64,000 nucleotides of DNA from Symsagittifera roscoffensis (GCF_963678635.1 NC_087065.1:24263254-24327253); one strand, 5' to 3'; positions 9,900 to 21,387 are shown, numbered from the stretch's first letter. Translations and numbers: made by a program. Notes: generated by a model not told the origin, from the letters alone.

Positions 9900-11052
9900 A
9901 ACTTCAGTGATCTTTTCGGATAATTCTGTATCAGAGTCGTTGACATTGTTTATCTGTGAAGAATTAGTTTGGATGTTGCTTACTTATTGTAGCTTTAGGT
10001 TTGCCGTTTCTTCTAATATCATAGTGATTTCTGTTTGCTCTAGTTTATCTACTAGTCTCCTAAAGTCTAAATCTTGTTCTCGGATTGAGGAAGGGTGTTA
10101 TGCTCTCTTTTTTATTGGTTTATTTCGCAATTGAGGTGTTACAGTCATCATTAGGATTTCTGTCATCTTTGTATTTTTTATAAACATGAGTATTGAGTGA
10201 GTATGCTTTTTGGACTAATGTTTCTATTCTTACTGCAAGTTGTTGAATCGTTTCGTTGGGTAATCTACGAATTTCATTGCATAAAACTCTTTGATGTTGT
10301 TTGCTTCTTTCTGAATCAAACATTTTTGAGAATTCCTGTTTGAATCTTTTTCAATCTGATTTTTTTTCTACAGGTAACCAATTTTGAACTGCGCCGTCAA
10401 GTGTGGTTTGGATTAAAGCTGTGCGTCTATGTATCCAATTTTGATGAAGTGGCGTGTTTACTGGTTCAGGTCTTATATTTAAAATTAATTTTCTGTGACT
10501 GCATTTAGATAATCTTCTGCAGAATATTCAGGATGTGTGCCTGTAAATACTATTAGTGCCTCATTTGATGATATTGATGATCCACCAATTAGGTATGGAT
10601 TCATAGTCATTTGTAGTAATTCTGCGGCATTTGGCATTTGAGAAAAGTTTGTAAGTTGACTTTTTGTTATTTCATGTTGTTGTAAATAATATGGCAGTGG
10701 AAGTTCAGTATGAATTTGAGTTGGTTGGTATGATTGTGTATTATCTGGGTTTTGTTGTTGAAAATTATTGTTGTAAGGTGTTGGATTATTTCTAGGTTGC
10801 CGTATTGTTCATTTCGTGTGTATGGTTCGAAAATGTCTGGTTGGTCAATACTAAAAAAACGAGGTCGTTGGCTTGAATAAAATCGCTGATGATTTTGATT
10901 ATAGTATTCTTCATCATCTGATGGCAAAGAATTTTGAGCATAATAATGAGGTTGATTTCTGGCATGGTATTTATCTGTTTTATTTTTATTTTGTTGAAAA
11001 AATGGGTAATTTCCACTATGTTCTTGTGATGATCGTGGTTGATTATGAAAGT
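9900..11052 (-). pseudogene. Gypsy-A gag capsid region, broken
   Basis: The 10120-10323 frame contains QLAVRIETLVQKAY preceded by LCNEIRRLPNE, resembling the conserved helix of the Retrotrans_gag capsid family. Frames at 10667-10927 and 10792-11016 are Asn/Gln-rich and overlap in different phases, indicating frameshifts. Positioned between the N-terminal gag frames and the zinc knuckle. Confidence 0.6.
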
Positions 11053-12786
11053 TTACAGAATTTGGAGTCGCTTGTGGTATATTTTGACTTTAAAAAAAGA
11101 AGGAGTTCGAGTATTTGTTTTAGAAGGTTTTGTTGTTTTTGGTCCATTTACATAGTTGTAATTATGTTCTGCAAAAGTATTTGTATGTGATGTTTGTTGT
11201 TTGTATGAAGGTTTTGTTACTGGTCGGAACGTTGGATAATCCATTTGCGAAAATTTTTGTGGCACAGAAGGTTTTACTGTGGATGTATGATTGCTTGTTG
11301 TAGCGTTGGGTTTTTAAATTTTGGAGTTGTAAAGTTGGGTTGAACAGGTGAAATGCTTCGTTGTGCTTCTGTTGTTGTTATTGTTTCAACAACTTCTTTG
11401 CTTACAAAATGAGATGGAGTTTGTATATCTTGTTGTGTGAGATTTCTTGTTCCCTTTAAGTTGTCATTATTTATAAATGTAGACTTTAAACTATTATTTC
11501 CTGTTCTTTCAGGTAAGAATGAACTATAGTTTAAAGGTGTCGCGTCAACTGTAAGTGGGTATACTCTAAAATAATCTTTATTAATAGAGATAGTGCTAAT
11601 TGTTTGATTTGATATATCTGTTGGTATATTAAAAAAAAGATTCATGGGACCATTCAGTGTCCCAAATATAATCTGATTGTTCTGCTAGTACGGTTTCGTC
11701 AACTGTATTTTGTGGTCTAAAATGTTTTCTTGCTTGATCAATAAGATCAATTTTGTGACTAAAATAATCGATTATGAACCAAGCTAATATTTTTGTAAAT
11801 CGTGTCTAACATGTTGTGTTATTTCATTTTTGTTAGATCTTCTCGGATTGCATTTAAAAATTTTGAAAATATGTGTTTTTCCTGTCGTACAATTGTATGT
11901 CGAGATGTTTGAGCTGGTGAATCGCTTTGAGGTTCATTCAATTCTAATATAGATATATAGCTATAGATGAGTGAGAATACATCTTTTGTGAATATTGAGT
12001 TTGCTCGTATTGAGTTTTGGTTTTGTATGCTTTTGATGCATTGTGTAAAAACTTTTGAACATTCAAACTTTTGAACATCATCAGTTTGAATGAGATATCT
12101 GTCGTGAAATGCATTTGGTGACTTGATTTCTATTGTGTAGATTTCATATTGGGATATGAGACTACATATACCTTTGAGATAGTGGTCAAGAAGGTGTCTT
12201 TTGATTTTTACATCGGGAAATTCTCTTGTGCACGGACATTCTCCTTTTTCGAATAAGTTTGCGGTTAATTTTGGCAAAGCTGTTCATGTCCTCGAGCTTC
12301 AGTTAATGAAGATATTAAGAATGGAAGTACTGAATTTTCTGAGTTATCTTCGTTTTGAATCATTTTTGTGTTGTAAACTGTTAGTTTGTAATTTTCAATG
12401 TGTCTTATCAGTCGATTCCAATTGTGCAAACGTATTGGTTTGTTTGTGTAGCAATTTTTTATTCTACGTTCAACTTTTATTGATGCTGGTGACGTGGGTT
12501 CTGAGTCAGTGAAATATAGTTGATCGTCAATTTGGTGGTTTTGTTTATTGAGTTTTTTAAACTGTGAAATTCTTGTATGTTTGTTTCTGATTCTGAGACT
12601 GCGTTTCTTCGTTTTGAATTTTTTTTCTAATAATTTGTTTTTGTTTGTTCTTAGTGTTTTTGTTTTTGTTCTTATGTATCCTACTGATTGTCTGTGTGGT
12701 GTGATTACGAGGTCGTATCTATTGTCGTTAATTAGACAATTGTGTATTATGATTGAATGTTTGTTTCCTAAATTGTCTCTTGACAA
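11053..12786 (-). pseudogene. Gypsy-A gag N-terminal region, several broken frames
   Basis: Frames at 12265-12786 (173 residues, basic, Asn/Lys-rich), 11819-12277 (152), 11274-11645 (123) and 11053-11265 (70) run end to end on the minus strand with small overlaps in different phases. None has a domain I recognise. Position upstream of the capsid and a continuous same-strand layout suggest they are the N-terminal part of gag or a leader ORF. Confidence 0.5.
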
Positions 12787-13591
12787 AAGTTTTAGGATGA
12801 TGGGTGCAAAATCTGGATTAGTGATTCTAATGTCTTAAACTGTTAGTTCTTACAATTTTTTTTGGTTATCTTAACTTGGGTTGTATATTTGGGTTGGAGA
12901 GAAAAGCATATATCGATTCCTGAGAATGATTTGTACTTTCTCGTGACAAATTCTAAGCTAAGATAGACCTTACCTAATCTTACTGAGGGGTTGTGATTTG
13001 TGATCGAGGGTTCAGGTATTATTAGAACGCAATTAGTTCATTAGTTTCTGTTAATTCTGGGTTTTTAATAAGGGTTGGGTAGTGAATCGACGTTTGAGGT
13101 CGTTAGACACTAATTAAATTTGAGAGGGGGAGAACAAAATTGTTCTATTTGATCCAAGGATAGGCCTTGATGATCAGAGATTTAGATATTTAGAAATTAA
13201 AAAATAATCTAATTTAGTTTAAAGATCCAAGGAAAGCCTTGATGATCTGTTATTTTAAATGAAGTTAAATTAAGTGAAAGCAAGGGTAAGCCTTGATAGT
13301 TTAAAACTAAAGTGTTAAGGTTAAGTTTTATTTTTGATGATTGTTAGTTTTTGAAATTTGCTGTTATGTTTTAGGTGCTGAAGCTGGAATGAAGAGATGA
13401 TTTATATATACCAACAATTTATGATTTATACTAACTAATTTTTGTATTTTTCTTTTCAATAAAAATTTTTCAAGATGTTATTTAATTTAGGCTGATTTAA
13501 GGAAAACGGCAATGTTGTTTTTATCAGTCGTTTTTGTACAATTATTAGGTTTAGAGCCATGAAAGGTCATTGAAGCAAATTCTTCAAAGTA
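12787..13591. other. 5' flank of Gypsy-A with short diverged repeats, no gene
   Basis: No coding frame. Three diverged copies of a ccaaggataggccttgatgat-like phrase occur at about 13155, 13231 and 13283. A purine run gagagggggagaac lies at about 13121-13134 on the plus strand. This is where the Gypsy-A 5' LTR/leader should be, but no terminal repeat shared with 1-700 could be confirmed. Confidence 0.4.
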
Positions 13592-14150
13592 CTATGTCAG
13601 TGAATGAAAATTTAAATTTACTGCTGGTAGTATCCTAAATACAAAAGTTTGATCTCGTTTTTGTCGTACTATCATGAAATCGATTGGTAGATTTCTTCCT
13701 AACCGTATGTCGTCTCTTGTTCGACGTCTTCTTCCAACTTTGGGTAGTTCTCCTATTTTTCGGAATATTGGATCTGATCTATTGAGTCGTAGAGACATAT
13801 CTCCTAAGTTTTTATCATATAACACTTTTTTAAAATGTTGTATTTGTCTAATTCTAATCTATTTTTGTCTAAGTCTAGGTTAGTTAAGGTCTGTTTGAGA
13901 CTTTTGGTCGCACGAGATGAGTTTTGTATTGGTTACTATACTTCTAGAGTAATTTCAGATAAGGCACACCGTCTGCTCGTCACGCTATCATATTTTCGGC
14001 CGGATAGATTCGTGCCACTTTTTAGTCTAATACCAATGTTAATCTTACTCTTATATCTCCTAGTCTAAATATATCTAGTGTACAGCGGTTTACGCGAGAT
14101 AGTTCCAGAATGAGAACAACTGTATTCTAAGTTAAATTGAAATTGTTCTG
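13592..14150. other. Unrecognised Arg-rich stretch, coding status doubtful
   Basis: A 77-codon minus-strand frame (13592-13825) with an RRRRTRDD tract and two plus-strand frames of 69-77 codons overlap here. No domain is recognisable and composition does not favour one strand. Best left as non-coding until transcript evidence exists. Confidence 0.25.
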
Positions 14151-14178
14151 GTGTTGAAACTAAAAGTAGTTTCAACAC
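14151..14178. repeat. Perfect 10-bp hairpin, 8-nt loop
   Basis: gtgttgaaac, eight bases, then gtttcaacac: perfect 10-bp arms. It could be a transposon terminus or a transcribed hairpin; no adjacent gene supports a terminator role. Confidence 0.8.
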
Positions 14179-14537
14179 TTACAAATAAATAGGTTGTTAG
14201 TTTGATGGAGTATGATTGGTTAGTATTTAATATTTTATAGAGATAAATTATCATAATAATAACCAATGATAAATACCAGTTTAGATCTGGTTACAAATTC
14301 TTGGCCCTAATTTTCAATTTTCCAACAAAAAGAGACAAACTTCTTGATCATATTATTTACAGAAAAAGATGTCAAGTACATGTGTTTTCCCAAAATGAGC
14401 AGTATAACTAAGATCGAATGTCAGACTGGAAAATTAGAGTTTAGCGTATGAAATATATCTTGATAATAAGGTTAAAACCATTTTGACTGAAAAAATTAGT
14501 ATTAATTTTTGAAGCGTTAAAATAGGAGGGTTGGGTT

Positions 14538-14903
14538 CAGGGGCGGATCTAGGATTTTCTCGAGGGGGGCGGATTTTCAAAAAATTTTCGAAAATTTTGA
14601 CGACCTTTTTTTTAGGTCGACCAAATTGATTTTTCCGAGCTCTCCTAAAGCACTAAAAAGACGCTGTTTTTGCCAAATTTTCTGAGCCGCAGGCAGTTTT
14701 TTGAAAAAAACAGGTAAGAAAAGCCGTTTTTGGGCACTTTTTGAAAAATGTTGACAAAAAATCGTGTTTTTTTTTGGCGCGCGCTCCCCCTCAAAAATAG
14801 TATATAATGGCGCCAAAGACGTCCTTAAAAAAATTTTAGGGTCGGTCAGCCGAAAATGGATTTCTTAAAAAGTACCAAAGGGACCCCCCTAAATCCGCCC
14901 CTG
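14538..14903. mobile_element. hAT-type MITE with terminal inverted repeats
   Basis: 366 bp bounded by CAGGGGCGGATCTAGG and its inverse CCTAAATCCGCCCCTG (one mismatch over 16 bp). It is flanked by the 8-bp near-duplication gttgggtt / gttggatt (7 of 8 identical). The CAGGGGCG termini and 8-bp target-site length fit the hAT superfamily. The interior has no transposase, so it is a non-autonomous copy. Confidence 0.85.
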
Positions 14904-15000
14904 GTTGGATTTGTCTTACAGTGTTCTATGATTCATTCACGAATCCGCAACCGCCTGATGACACGTTGATCAGTAGTCCACACTGATTGTCCAGTAGAAT

Positions 15001-15140
15001 TTCCAGCCAACACACGGGTTAGTAATCCCAACACACTGGGCGGTTGCCCCTACACACTGGGTAGACGTCCCATCACAGCAATTAGTCGGTCCAACACGCT
15101 CGGTGGAAATATTAACGCACTAGATCCTTGAACCCAAAAG
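15001..15140 (+). repeat. Degenerate tandem repeat around a ccaacacactgggt core
   Basis: Four to five diverged repeats of about 25-30 bp, each with a (c)caacac-ctgggt/cggt core followed by a variable half. No coding frame. Confidence 0.6.
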
Positions 15141-15299
15141 CTGGTATTGCAAGCACTCCCCGTTTGAATGACAACCCCAAGAGCCTTCTAAAACGGCCTC
15201 CAATTTTTTTGATTTTGTTTTACTAGTCGAAACCCCGGTTAAAAATATTAATGTAATTGCTTCGCACTTTAACTTCAGTTACCTAAAAAATCGGTTTTT

Positions 15300-15500
15300 G
15301 ACGGGTAAACTTCATTTTCCCCTACCACCGCGTCAGCTTCAACTTTCTGAAACAGTCTTCGCTGCGTTAAATCCAGCTTTCTGAATCGACGCGTTGGCTT
15401 CAGGTTCTTTAATTATTTTTTTTGAGGCGTTGACTTTAACTTTCCTAATTGAGACGTTGCCAGCTTCCCGAAAAATTGTCTTCAAAGACTTTTAGTTGCG
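15300..15500 (+). repeat. Degenerate repeat of gcgttg-actt units
   Basis: Loose repeats of a gcgtt-gcttcaactttctgaa phrase (near 15330, 15365, 15395, 15425 and 15455). Divergent, no coding potential; recorded because no gene lies between the MITE and 17.9 kb. Confidence 0.45.
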
Positions 15501-15639
15501 TTGAAATGTCTCCGGTCGGCTCGTAACCACTTGTGCAGCTGAAAAAAGTACGGTAGCTGAATATCCAAAACGGTATTTACTTGTTGTTCCGACTTTCGAT
15601 ACGAAAGTAACGGAATATTTGTGCTCGGGGTGGGTTTTT

Positions 15640-16115
15640 TTTTTTCTTCAGACAAATTTCGACTTTTTAACTAGCCATTTTTGACGGAATTTTTTTATAT
15701 CATTCAAAAGGTATTGTTGTCCTGAGCTTAACTTTGAAAAGATATTTCACCTGTGATTATTTTTCCTAAAAATATGGGGGTTTAAAGATTGTCATTTTGG
15801 CCAATTTGGGACAATTAACGCGCGATATATTTCGCGCTATTAACGCGTAAGCGGATATTTAATCTGTCATAGAAATCGTTCCAAATTGGTTGAAAGAAGT
15901 TTATTTGTCAATATTGATTTGTTAAAAGGAGCAAAATCTATCCTTTTGTAGTTTACATGGCGTGTGGGGGGATAATTTTCACAACAAATGTCAAATTTTG
16001 GAGAAAAAAATGGTTTCATTTTGTTTTATAACATTTAATTTTTTTAATGTTACTACTGGTCCATAAACCTTAAAAGGCAGTCGGAACATTCAGGGCTTCG
16101 CCCTGATACGAGCAG
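15640..16115 (+). repeat. Dispersed repeat family, copy 1
   Basis: Matches the reverse complement of 22190-22710 through a series of collinear blocks: the gcgttaat / cgaaatat block, the gtgtggggggat block, and ccttaaaaggcagtcgga followed by a gcgaagccct hairpin-like motif. The copies are diverged with small indels. No ORF, so probably a non-autonomous element. Confidence 0.75.
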
Positions 16116-16319
16116 TTTTGTTTGTTTTATAAATTCAATAAAATTTCAATTTTGAACATCACCGAGGCTTAAAGCGTTCGTCAGTTTCGCACGTAATGTC
16201 ATGTCAAAAGATGACGACAGTCAAGCGCCGGTCAATCAAAAGCCCATCAATCAAATTGAAAGAGCAAAGGCTTTAAAGATTTTTTAAAGATCGTCATATT
16301 CAATTCATAAAATTGATTC

Positions 16320-16412
16320 TTGAAAGAAACTATCTTGGTGAGAATCGAACCCGCGCCAAATTAAATTGGCTTTCTTTGTTCTAGAAAAATCTAACTGTTA
16401 GCTTGATAATAT
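16320..16412 (-). pseudogene. tRNA-like remnant (T-arm and long variable arm)
   Basis: On the minus strand a GCGGGTTCGATTCTC segment resembles a tRNA T-arm/B-box. It is preceded by a gccaatttaatttggc hairpin that could be the long variable arm of a Leu/Ser tRNA. The T-stem has a mismatch, the anticodon stem is poor and no convincing acceptor or D-arm pairs were found. A tRNA pseudogene or tRNA-derived SINE head is the best guess. Confidence 0.3.
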
Positions 16413-16413
16413 T

Positions 16414-17312
16414 CCCGGGTTGACCTCCATACACCGAAAATGGTTATCATACAATTTTCATACAATTTCTAAAAATGGTTGAAAACTGGTATAAACTTAT
16501 TTCTGTGGATGTTTGATTCTTATAAAACAGTCTGGTGATAAAAAACTGAGGTTCTCGTTTTTTTGAAAAAAATGCTTATCATACAATTCCCATATATGGG
16601 AATTGTATGACTGGCATTTTTTTGATGGCGACACAAAAAATTTTTCAAGTAATTTTGAAAACTTGGCCCAAAAAAATGTTTGTTTTTTTTTCAACCGCAA
16701 ATCAAATTTCGTACGCAAACAAACATTTTTCGAAATTTTTTTTTTGCATGCAAGATTTAATATTTTGTGTGCATAACGTAGTCCTGGGTACGATAAAATT
16801 GGCTTTTATTTTCTTTTCACTTAATTTTTTTTTTCAAAAACGCTGAAAATTCCTATTTCTTTTGTATGAGGTGTTAATGTAAGCCTCGATCAATGTCTGA
16901 TAACTTGAAAATTCAAAAATTTAAAATAATCATCATTAATAAATTTTGCCAAAAAATAAAAGTTCGTTACTTTTGTTATATCAATTGTGAAAAACATCTA
17001 AATTCAGGTCGTTTGCTATGCATTGTAAATGCAAGACCGTCTAACCTTTGGTGTTTTGAGTAACCAAGGTCTTTGTGACTTGTGTTCGGTTGCAACCACA
17101 ACCGAAAATTTTTCAGAAACTAAATTTAGAAAGAAAAAATCAAAAATTTTAGTTTATGGAAAAACACCTATCATACATTTTTCATATATGGAAAAATGTT
17201 TATCATAGAGATTTCATACAATGTTCTGTACGTATGGCATTGTATGGAATTGTATGACAAGAAGTTTTTCATAAATGGAAATTGTATGATTAGAAGTTTT
17301 GGTCAACCCGGG
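16414..17312. mobile_element. Inverted-repeat element with CCCGGGTTGACC ends
   Basis: The 899-bp segment begins CCCGGGTTGACC and ends with the exact inverse GGTCAACCCGGG. Inside, variants of a catacaattttcata phrase recur near both ends and in the palindrome at 16566-16623. No transposase frame is present and no clear target-site duplication is visible (flanks gataatatt / ttattgaca). Probably a non-autonomous DNA transposon or foldback element. Confidence 0.6.
16566..16623. repeat. 58-bp near-perfect palindrome
   Basis: A perfect 30-bp core palindrome (16580-16609, arms catacaattcccata) is flanked on each side by four unpaired bases and then a further perfectly complementary 10-bp pair (aaaaaaatgc / gcattttttt). 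It can form a long hairpin or cruciform. Confidence 0.92.
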
Positions 17313-17911
17313 TTATTGACATCTTTTTCTTCCTTCGTCTAACAAAAAACATATTTTAATGACACTTTTGGCGCCTACAATGGCGCCAATTTTGACCAAT
17401 GCGCGCTGAAAAAAAATCTATTAGTGGTCCGAAAAATCCATGGTTTCGGCAAAGCTCGATTATCTGAAATGGTTGAACTATAAAATGTCAATGAATCATG
17501 TCAAAAAAAACCCGAGCACTTAACTGTGTGCTGTTTAATCCTATGCCTAGATAAGACATTTGTAACCATTAATTCAACGTTTATTTTTTGTCATATAATA
17601 CGCAGGTGCAGATTAATCATTGGAGCGTGTTTCTGATTACGCAAATTTTAGATGCTTATATATATATTTTGTCTACAACACTACACAGCAATCAAACCAT
17701 CTATATACTTGCGCTGTTTTACGAGCATCTTTTGTTATTAGGACCTGATAATGACCATGCGTTTCATCAACATCAGTTGTTCAGATCACTATTATTGCCA
17801 TTAATTGTTATGGATTCGAAATTCATAAAATACAATAAAAAACATATCATGAAACAAAACAAAACCAAATTATTTTGATAACTTCACAAAGATTGACAGA
17901 AAAACTTCAAA

Positions 17912-20900
17912 ATGGCAGAGTTACCAGCTTTAAGCCGACATCATAACAGTGAATCTTTCCCCCCTTTTGGTCATTTCGAACTTCCAACAAGGGTAACACC
18001 GAGAAGGGCAGAAGACAACTCATCAATTAGCCGACTGCCGGCTATATCGAATCAAAGCAGACTCAACTTACCACCTCAACAACCACCTCAGCCCGAGAGG
18101 GAAAATAAATGGATGAAAAGACGTGAACAGACAAAACCCGACTTCTTTCAGACTCTTGACGTCATCAAACCGAACTCACGCGAACAGACACGAACTCCAA
18201 ATTCTAGCCAATCACAGAGATCAAACGAAAAACCCGAAACTTTTTTTGTACCGTTAACGCCTAAAAGAAGTTTAGAGCCAAAAGTTAGAGAGAAAAAAGA
18301 TTACGAACCAAAATTCCAGCGTGAAAAAAGTCCCTTTAGGGAAGTTACGAATCTACGCGAAGATTTTTTGGCGAATAAACGAAAGTCGGAGTTTCGAAAC
18401 TCGAAAGGTGGTTCAGTTTACTTCGTCCCGTTGTCTCCCGGAGAACCTGAGCAATCAGCTCGAAGATCAAAACATCATCAAAATGAGCCCCTTTTGAAAA
18501 CAGAAGATTTAAGTTATTCCAAGAACTTGAGATCAAACCAGGAAAGGGTCAATTTCTATCAATGCTCAAGGCGACCTTTAAGCTCACGACACAATAGAAT
18601 GAACAAAAGCATGAATTAAACATTCACTATTTGCTTTAGCGCCATTGTGGGATAACCTTGAGGTGGGGAAAGCACTAAAAAATTCTTTTTTATTTAGTTG
18701 AAAGCTTCCTATAAGTGCTTAAAATGGTAAGCTCTAAGGTACCTTTAAGCTCTCTTTGAAGAACAAAAACTCATTAAAATCTTGTGCCAAAATACCGTTT
18801 TAAGCACCTAAAGGAAGACTTCAACTAAAATAAAAAAAAATCTTTTTGTGCTTTCCCCGCCTCAGGGTTAACCCATAATGGCGCTAAAGCAATAAAAAAA
18901 TGTTTAATTCATGCAACTGCTAGTAGTATCAAAAATAAGCAAATGTTTGTAAAATGATGGGAGCTTTAGAAAATGTATAAGCTAACATATAAATTGGCCC
19001 TCTGTCTGAATTGTTAGGAAAAGTTGCGAGTGTTGGACAAAATAGAGAACTGTTTCTTCTGTGGCAAAGCAGTCAATATTTGCAACAGGGACTTCCACAA
19101 CGAGGCCAAGTGCAAGAGAATAGTAAGGGAGAAAACATTCACCATTCGGAAGAGCAACAGGACCTCATGGGACAACCCTCTTGGCAAGACAACTTATATG
19201 GGGTACGTGTCATGATTTTTTAAATGCACTCGTTTTTTTGTAGTAGCTTATAGGTTGTGTTAATTCAAGTTAGTTTGATACCATTTAGCCATTTATCCTC
19301 GAGGAAAAATACCAACATAAAAAGCTGTTCAGTTCAATGAAGCGGCAGTTGAGGCTTCACTCGGCAGGCTAAACACCTTTGACGTTCTCGCAAGTGTATT
19401 TGGTTGAATATATTTATTTATTAGGAGAACGAAACCTATGCCCGTGATTAGGACTATATCCAGTTTTCCAGCAGAGAGTTTTTGAATGACCCATTTTTTT
19501 AGCATAGGCTAGTACGGCTGGAGAGAACGGGCTTAACTACCTTGTTTTTTGATTAAAAAAGAAGCAAAACCGCCAAGAACAGCTACTAAACCAAAGGCAG
19601 GTAGTGACAGGGATTTCATAAACATTGTGTACGGAATCCACAAGTTTTGCACCAAAATCGGCACAAACTTGAAAAAATCAAAAGTACCCTGAAATTTAGA
19701 GTAAAAAGTTTAGCTAAACATTAGCCGTGAAAAGTTTGCAATGACTACCTGGATTATATTTGCAGAGCGAATCAGCAAGTTTACAGCCATGCTTCGAAAA
19801 CCAGAACTGTAACATAGATCAGATATAGATCTTGTAAGAGCACCGATGAGCTAGAGTGTTAAAATGATTCAGCTTAAAATCAGCGAAAAAAAATTTGCAA
19901 TTTTTGTTTTTCACTTGCAAATATACCCTGTTATATATTTATACGCTACTCTGAGATTAGCAATATATTTTAGTCTATCGGATTTTTTAATAGCGTACAT
20001 CATGTGGTAGAAATAACATAGGGCTACATCGGGAGCGGTGGGTAAATGGTTTGAATCTGGATTGGTACTGTTTTTGCTTGACTGTTTTTCACTGACATTG
20101 CGCTGATCAAAACTATCAAAGTCCGGAAACAGAACTGAATTAGTACCGAGCATTCCTACGATTTGTTTTTCTGAATTCATTTTTGGTCAGAGCTTGCAGA
20201 GCTGTTACACTAATACTGACTTTCTGTTTTTCTGCTGTTGACTACTGAAACAAAAATTAACTGGAAGAACAATTAACGGATAACGGATATCTGAAAAGAA
20301 CAACTGGAAGAATAAAGGATAAAAAATTTTTGTCGGCTTTTTCTGCAAGCATCATTCGCTGTTTGATTACATGAATAAGAGCCTCTAAAGATTAAGATTA
20401 AGACCATTTATCCACGGTGAAAAGCAACCCTATTTGAAATCAGAAGCACGGTGTGACACGCTTTTTTGCTTTATAAAACGGAGCTTGGCGATGAAAAGAT
20501 TTTTCGGAAAAGTCTAAGTGAAATACTATTTCTCGAAGCTTAAATTGATTAATTGATTTTAAAATCCTCTGGTTAAATTATTCTGAAAAAACTCATTTGA
20601 TTAAAAATCTTTATGCAGCTTTCTAAAATTCTTTAAGATTCTTCTACAGATTTTTAGAATTTGGCCGGATTATTGTTAAACAATTTTCAAACTAGACTCA
20701 TCAATTTCACCGCCAAGAAAGCTCCCAAGAAAATGACGATAAACTTCGGCTTTTTTTAGTCACGTCTAAATGAGATTTAAATGAACAAAAAATGTTTCAG
20801 CTCTCCATGGCAAAACACACTTCCCGACCGAGTATCACAATCATACCAATATCATCACCCAAATCAAGACTTCATCAGAACTGCCACAAGCCTCGAAGAC

Positions 20901-21308
20901 ATCCGACTACAAAACCCGACTCCGAATGGAACCTCAGACAAAAACGGCGGCGATTTCTGTAAACATTGTGCCAAACCGGTAACAAGATGGACCGTTCACT
21001 ACCATAACAGTAAATTATGTCACCAAAATGAAATGGCGCGCGAAAAAACGATGATGATTCTCCGAAATCCGGAAACAAACCGCGGTGACATTTCGTCAAA
21101 TTTCGACAATGGTACCGAGTTATTGAATCAATGGTGCCCAGAAGGCGTCAAAAACAGTCTAGAATTAGACAGTTTGAAAAACTTAATGCAGCCTCCTATT
21201 TTGAAGTATGGTAAAGATTGTCCACTTTGTGGAAAGTGGTTTGGAAGTAAATCTCTACCAATTCATCAAGCTAGTTGTAGAAAAAAACCGCATCTGAGTT
21301 TCTTCTAA
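17912..21308 (+). CDS. C2HC zinc-finger protein, ZNF474/ZC2HC1-like, three exons
   Basis: Proposed exons: 17912-18547, 19018-19202 and 20801-21308. Their reading phases match (0, then 2), giving 442 residues. Introns start gtcaat and gtacgt and end tgttag and tttcag. Exon 1 encodes a Pro/Ser/Arg-rich, disordered N-terminus starting MAELPALSRHH, with two repeats of an FVPLTP / FVPLSP phrase. Exon 2 carries one C2HC finger (CFFC..HNEAKC) and exon 3 two more (FCKHC..HNSKLC and CPLCGKWFGSKSLPIHQASC), all C-x2-C-x11-H-x3/4-C. The last is very like ZNF474/ZC2HC1 fingers, a zinc-binding family linked to ciliated or testis tissue in other animals. The exon 1 donor is weak; if unused, exon 1 would read to a stop at 18617 inside a MITE. 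Confidence 0.8.
18610..18913. mobile_element. Hairpin MITE overlapping the end of the exon 1 frame
   Basis: Long inverted repeat: CATGAATTAAACA then TTGCTTTAGCGCCATT and a GGGGAAAGCAC block on the left, all repeated inverted on the right, with arms of roughly 120 bp. The interior has further inverted similarity and no ORF. The stop of the unspliced exon 1 frame (18617-18619) lies inside the left terminus, so the element sits in intron 1, about 60 bp past the proposed donor. Confidence 0.8.
19533..20180 (-). CDS. Nested antisense gene for a small tail-anchored membrane protein, three exons
   Basis: Proposed exons on the minus strand: 20180-19950, 19850-19749 and 19688-19533, all phase 0, total 162 residues. 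Introns are 99 and 60 bp, with gtagcg..ctctag and gtagtc..tttcag ends. The last 50 residues include a hydrophobic stretch (PAFGLVAVLGGFASFLI) followed by KKQGS, which looks like a C-terminal membrane anchor. The first 45 residues are Ser/Asn-rich and polar, then a helical-looking segment (ALCYFYHMMYAIKK). I do not recognise the family. The gene lies wholly inside intron 2 of the zinc-finger gene on the opposite strand. The exon 1 donor is the weakest point; the other two junctions are strong. Confidence 0.68.
20181..20780. other. Shared intergenic/intronic stretch, promoter side of nested gene
   Basis: AT-rich with a short duplicated phrase (gaacaactggaagaa near 20261 and 20299). It is intron 2 of the zinc-finger gene and the upstream region of the antisense gene. 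No promoter motif can be named with confidence. Confidence 0.4.
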
Positions 21309-21387
21309 GCTATGTCTATCCAAAATTGTGATTTATAGTTTGCTATTTATTATTCATCTTTCGTTGTCACTATTTCTGGATGGCTGA

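Noticed and set aside
13121-13140. Purine run as polypurine tract of Gypsy-A
   Set aside because: It is on the plus strand at the 5' side of a minus-strand element, which is the wrong strand and wrong end for a Gypsy-A polypurine tract.
17588-17878. 96-codon plus-strand frame upstream of the zinc-finger gene
   Set aside because: Hydrophobic, Leu/Ile/His-rich AT-driven composition, no domain, no Kozak or splice context; probably 5' flank DNA.
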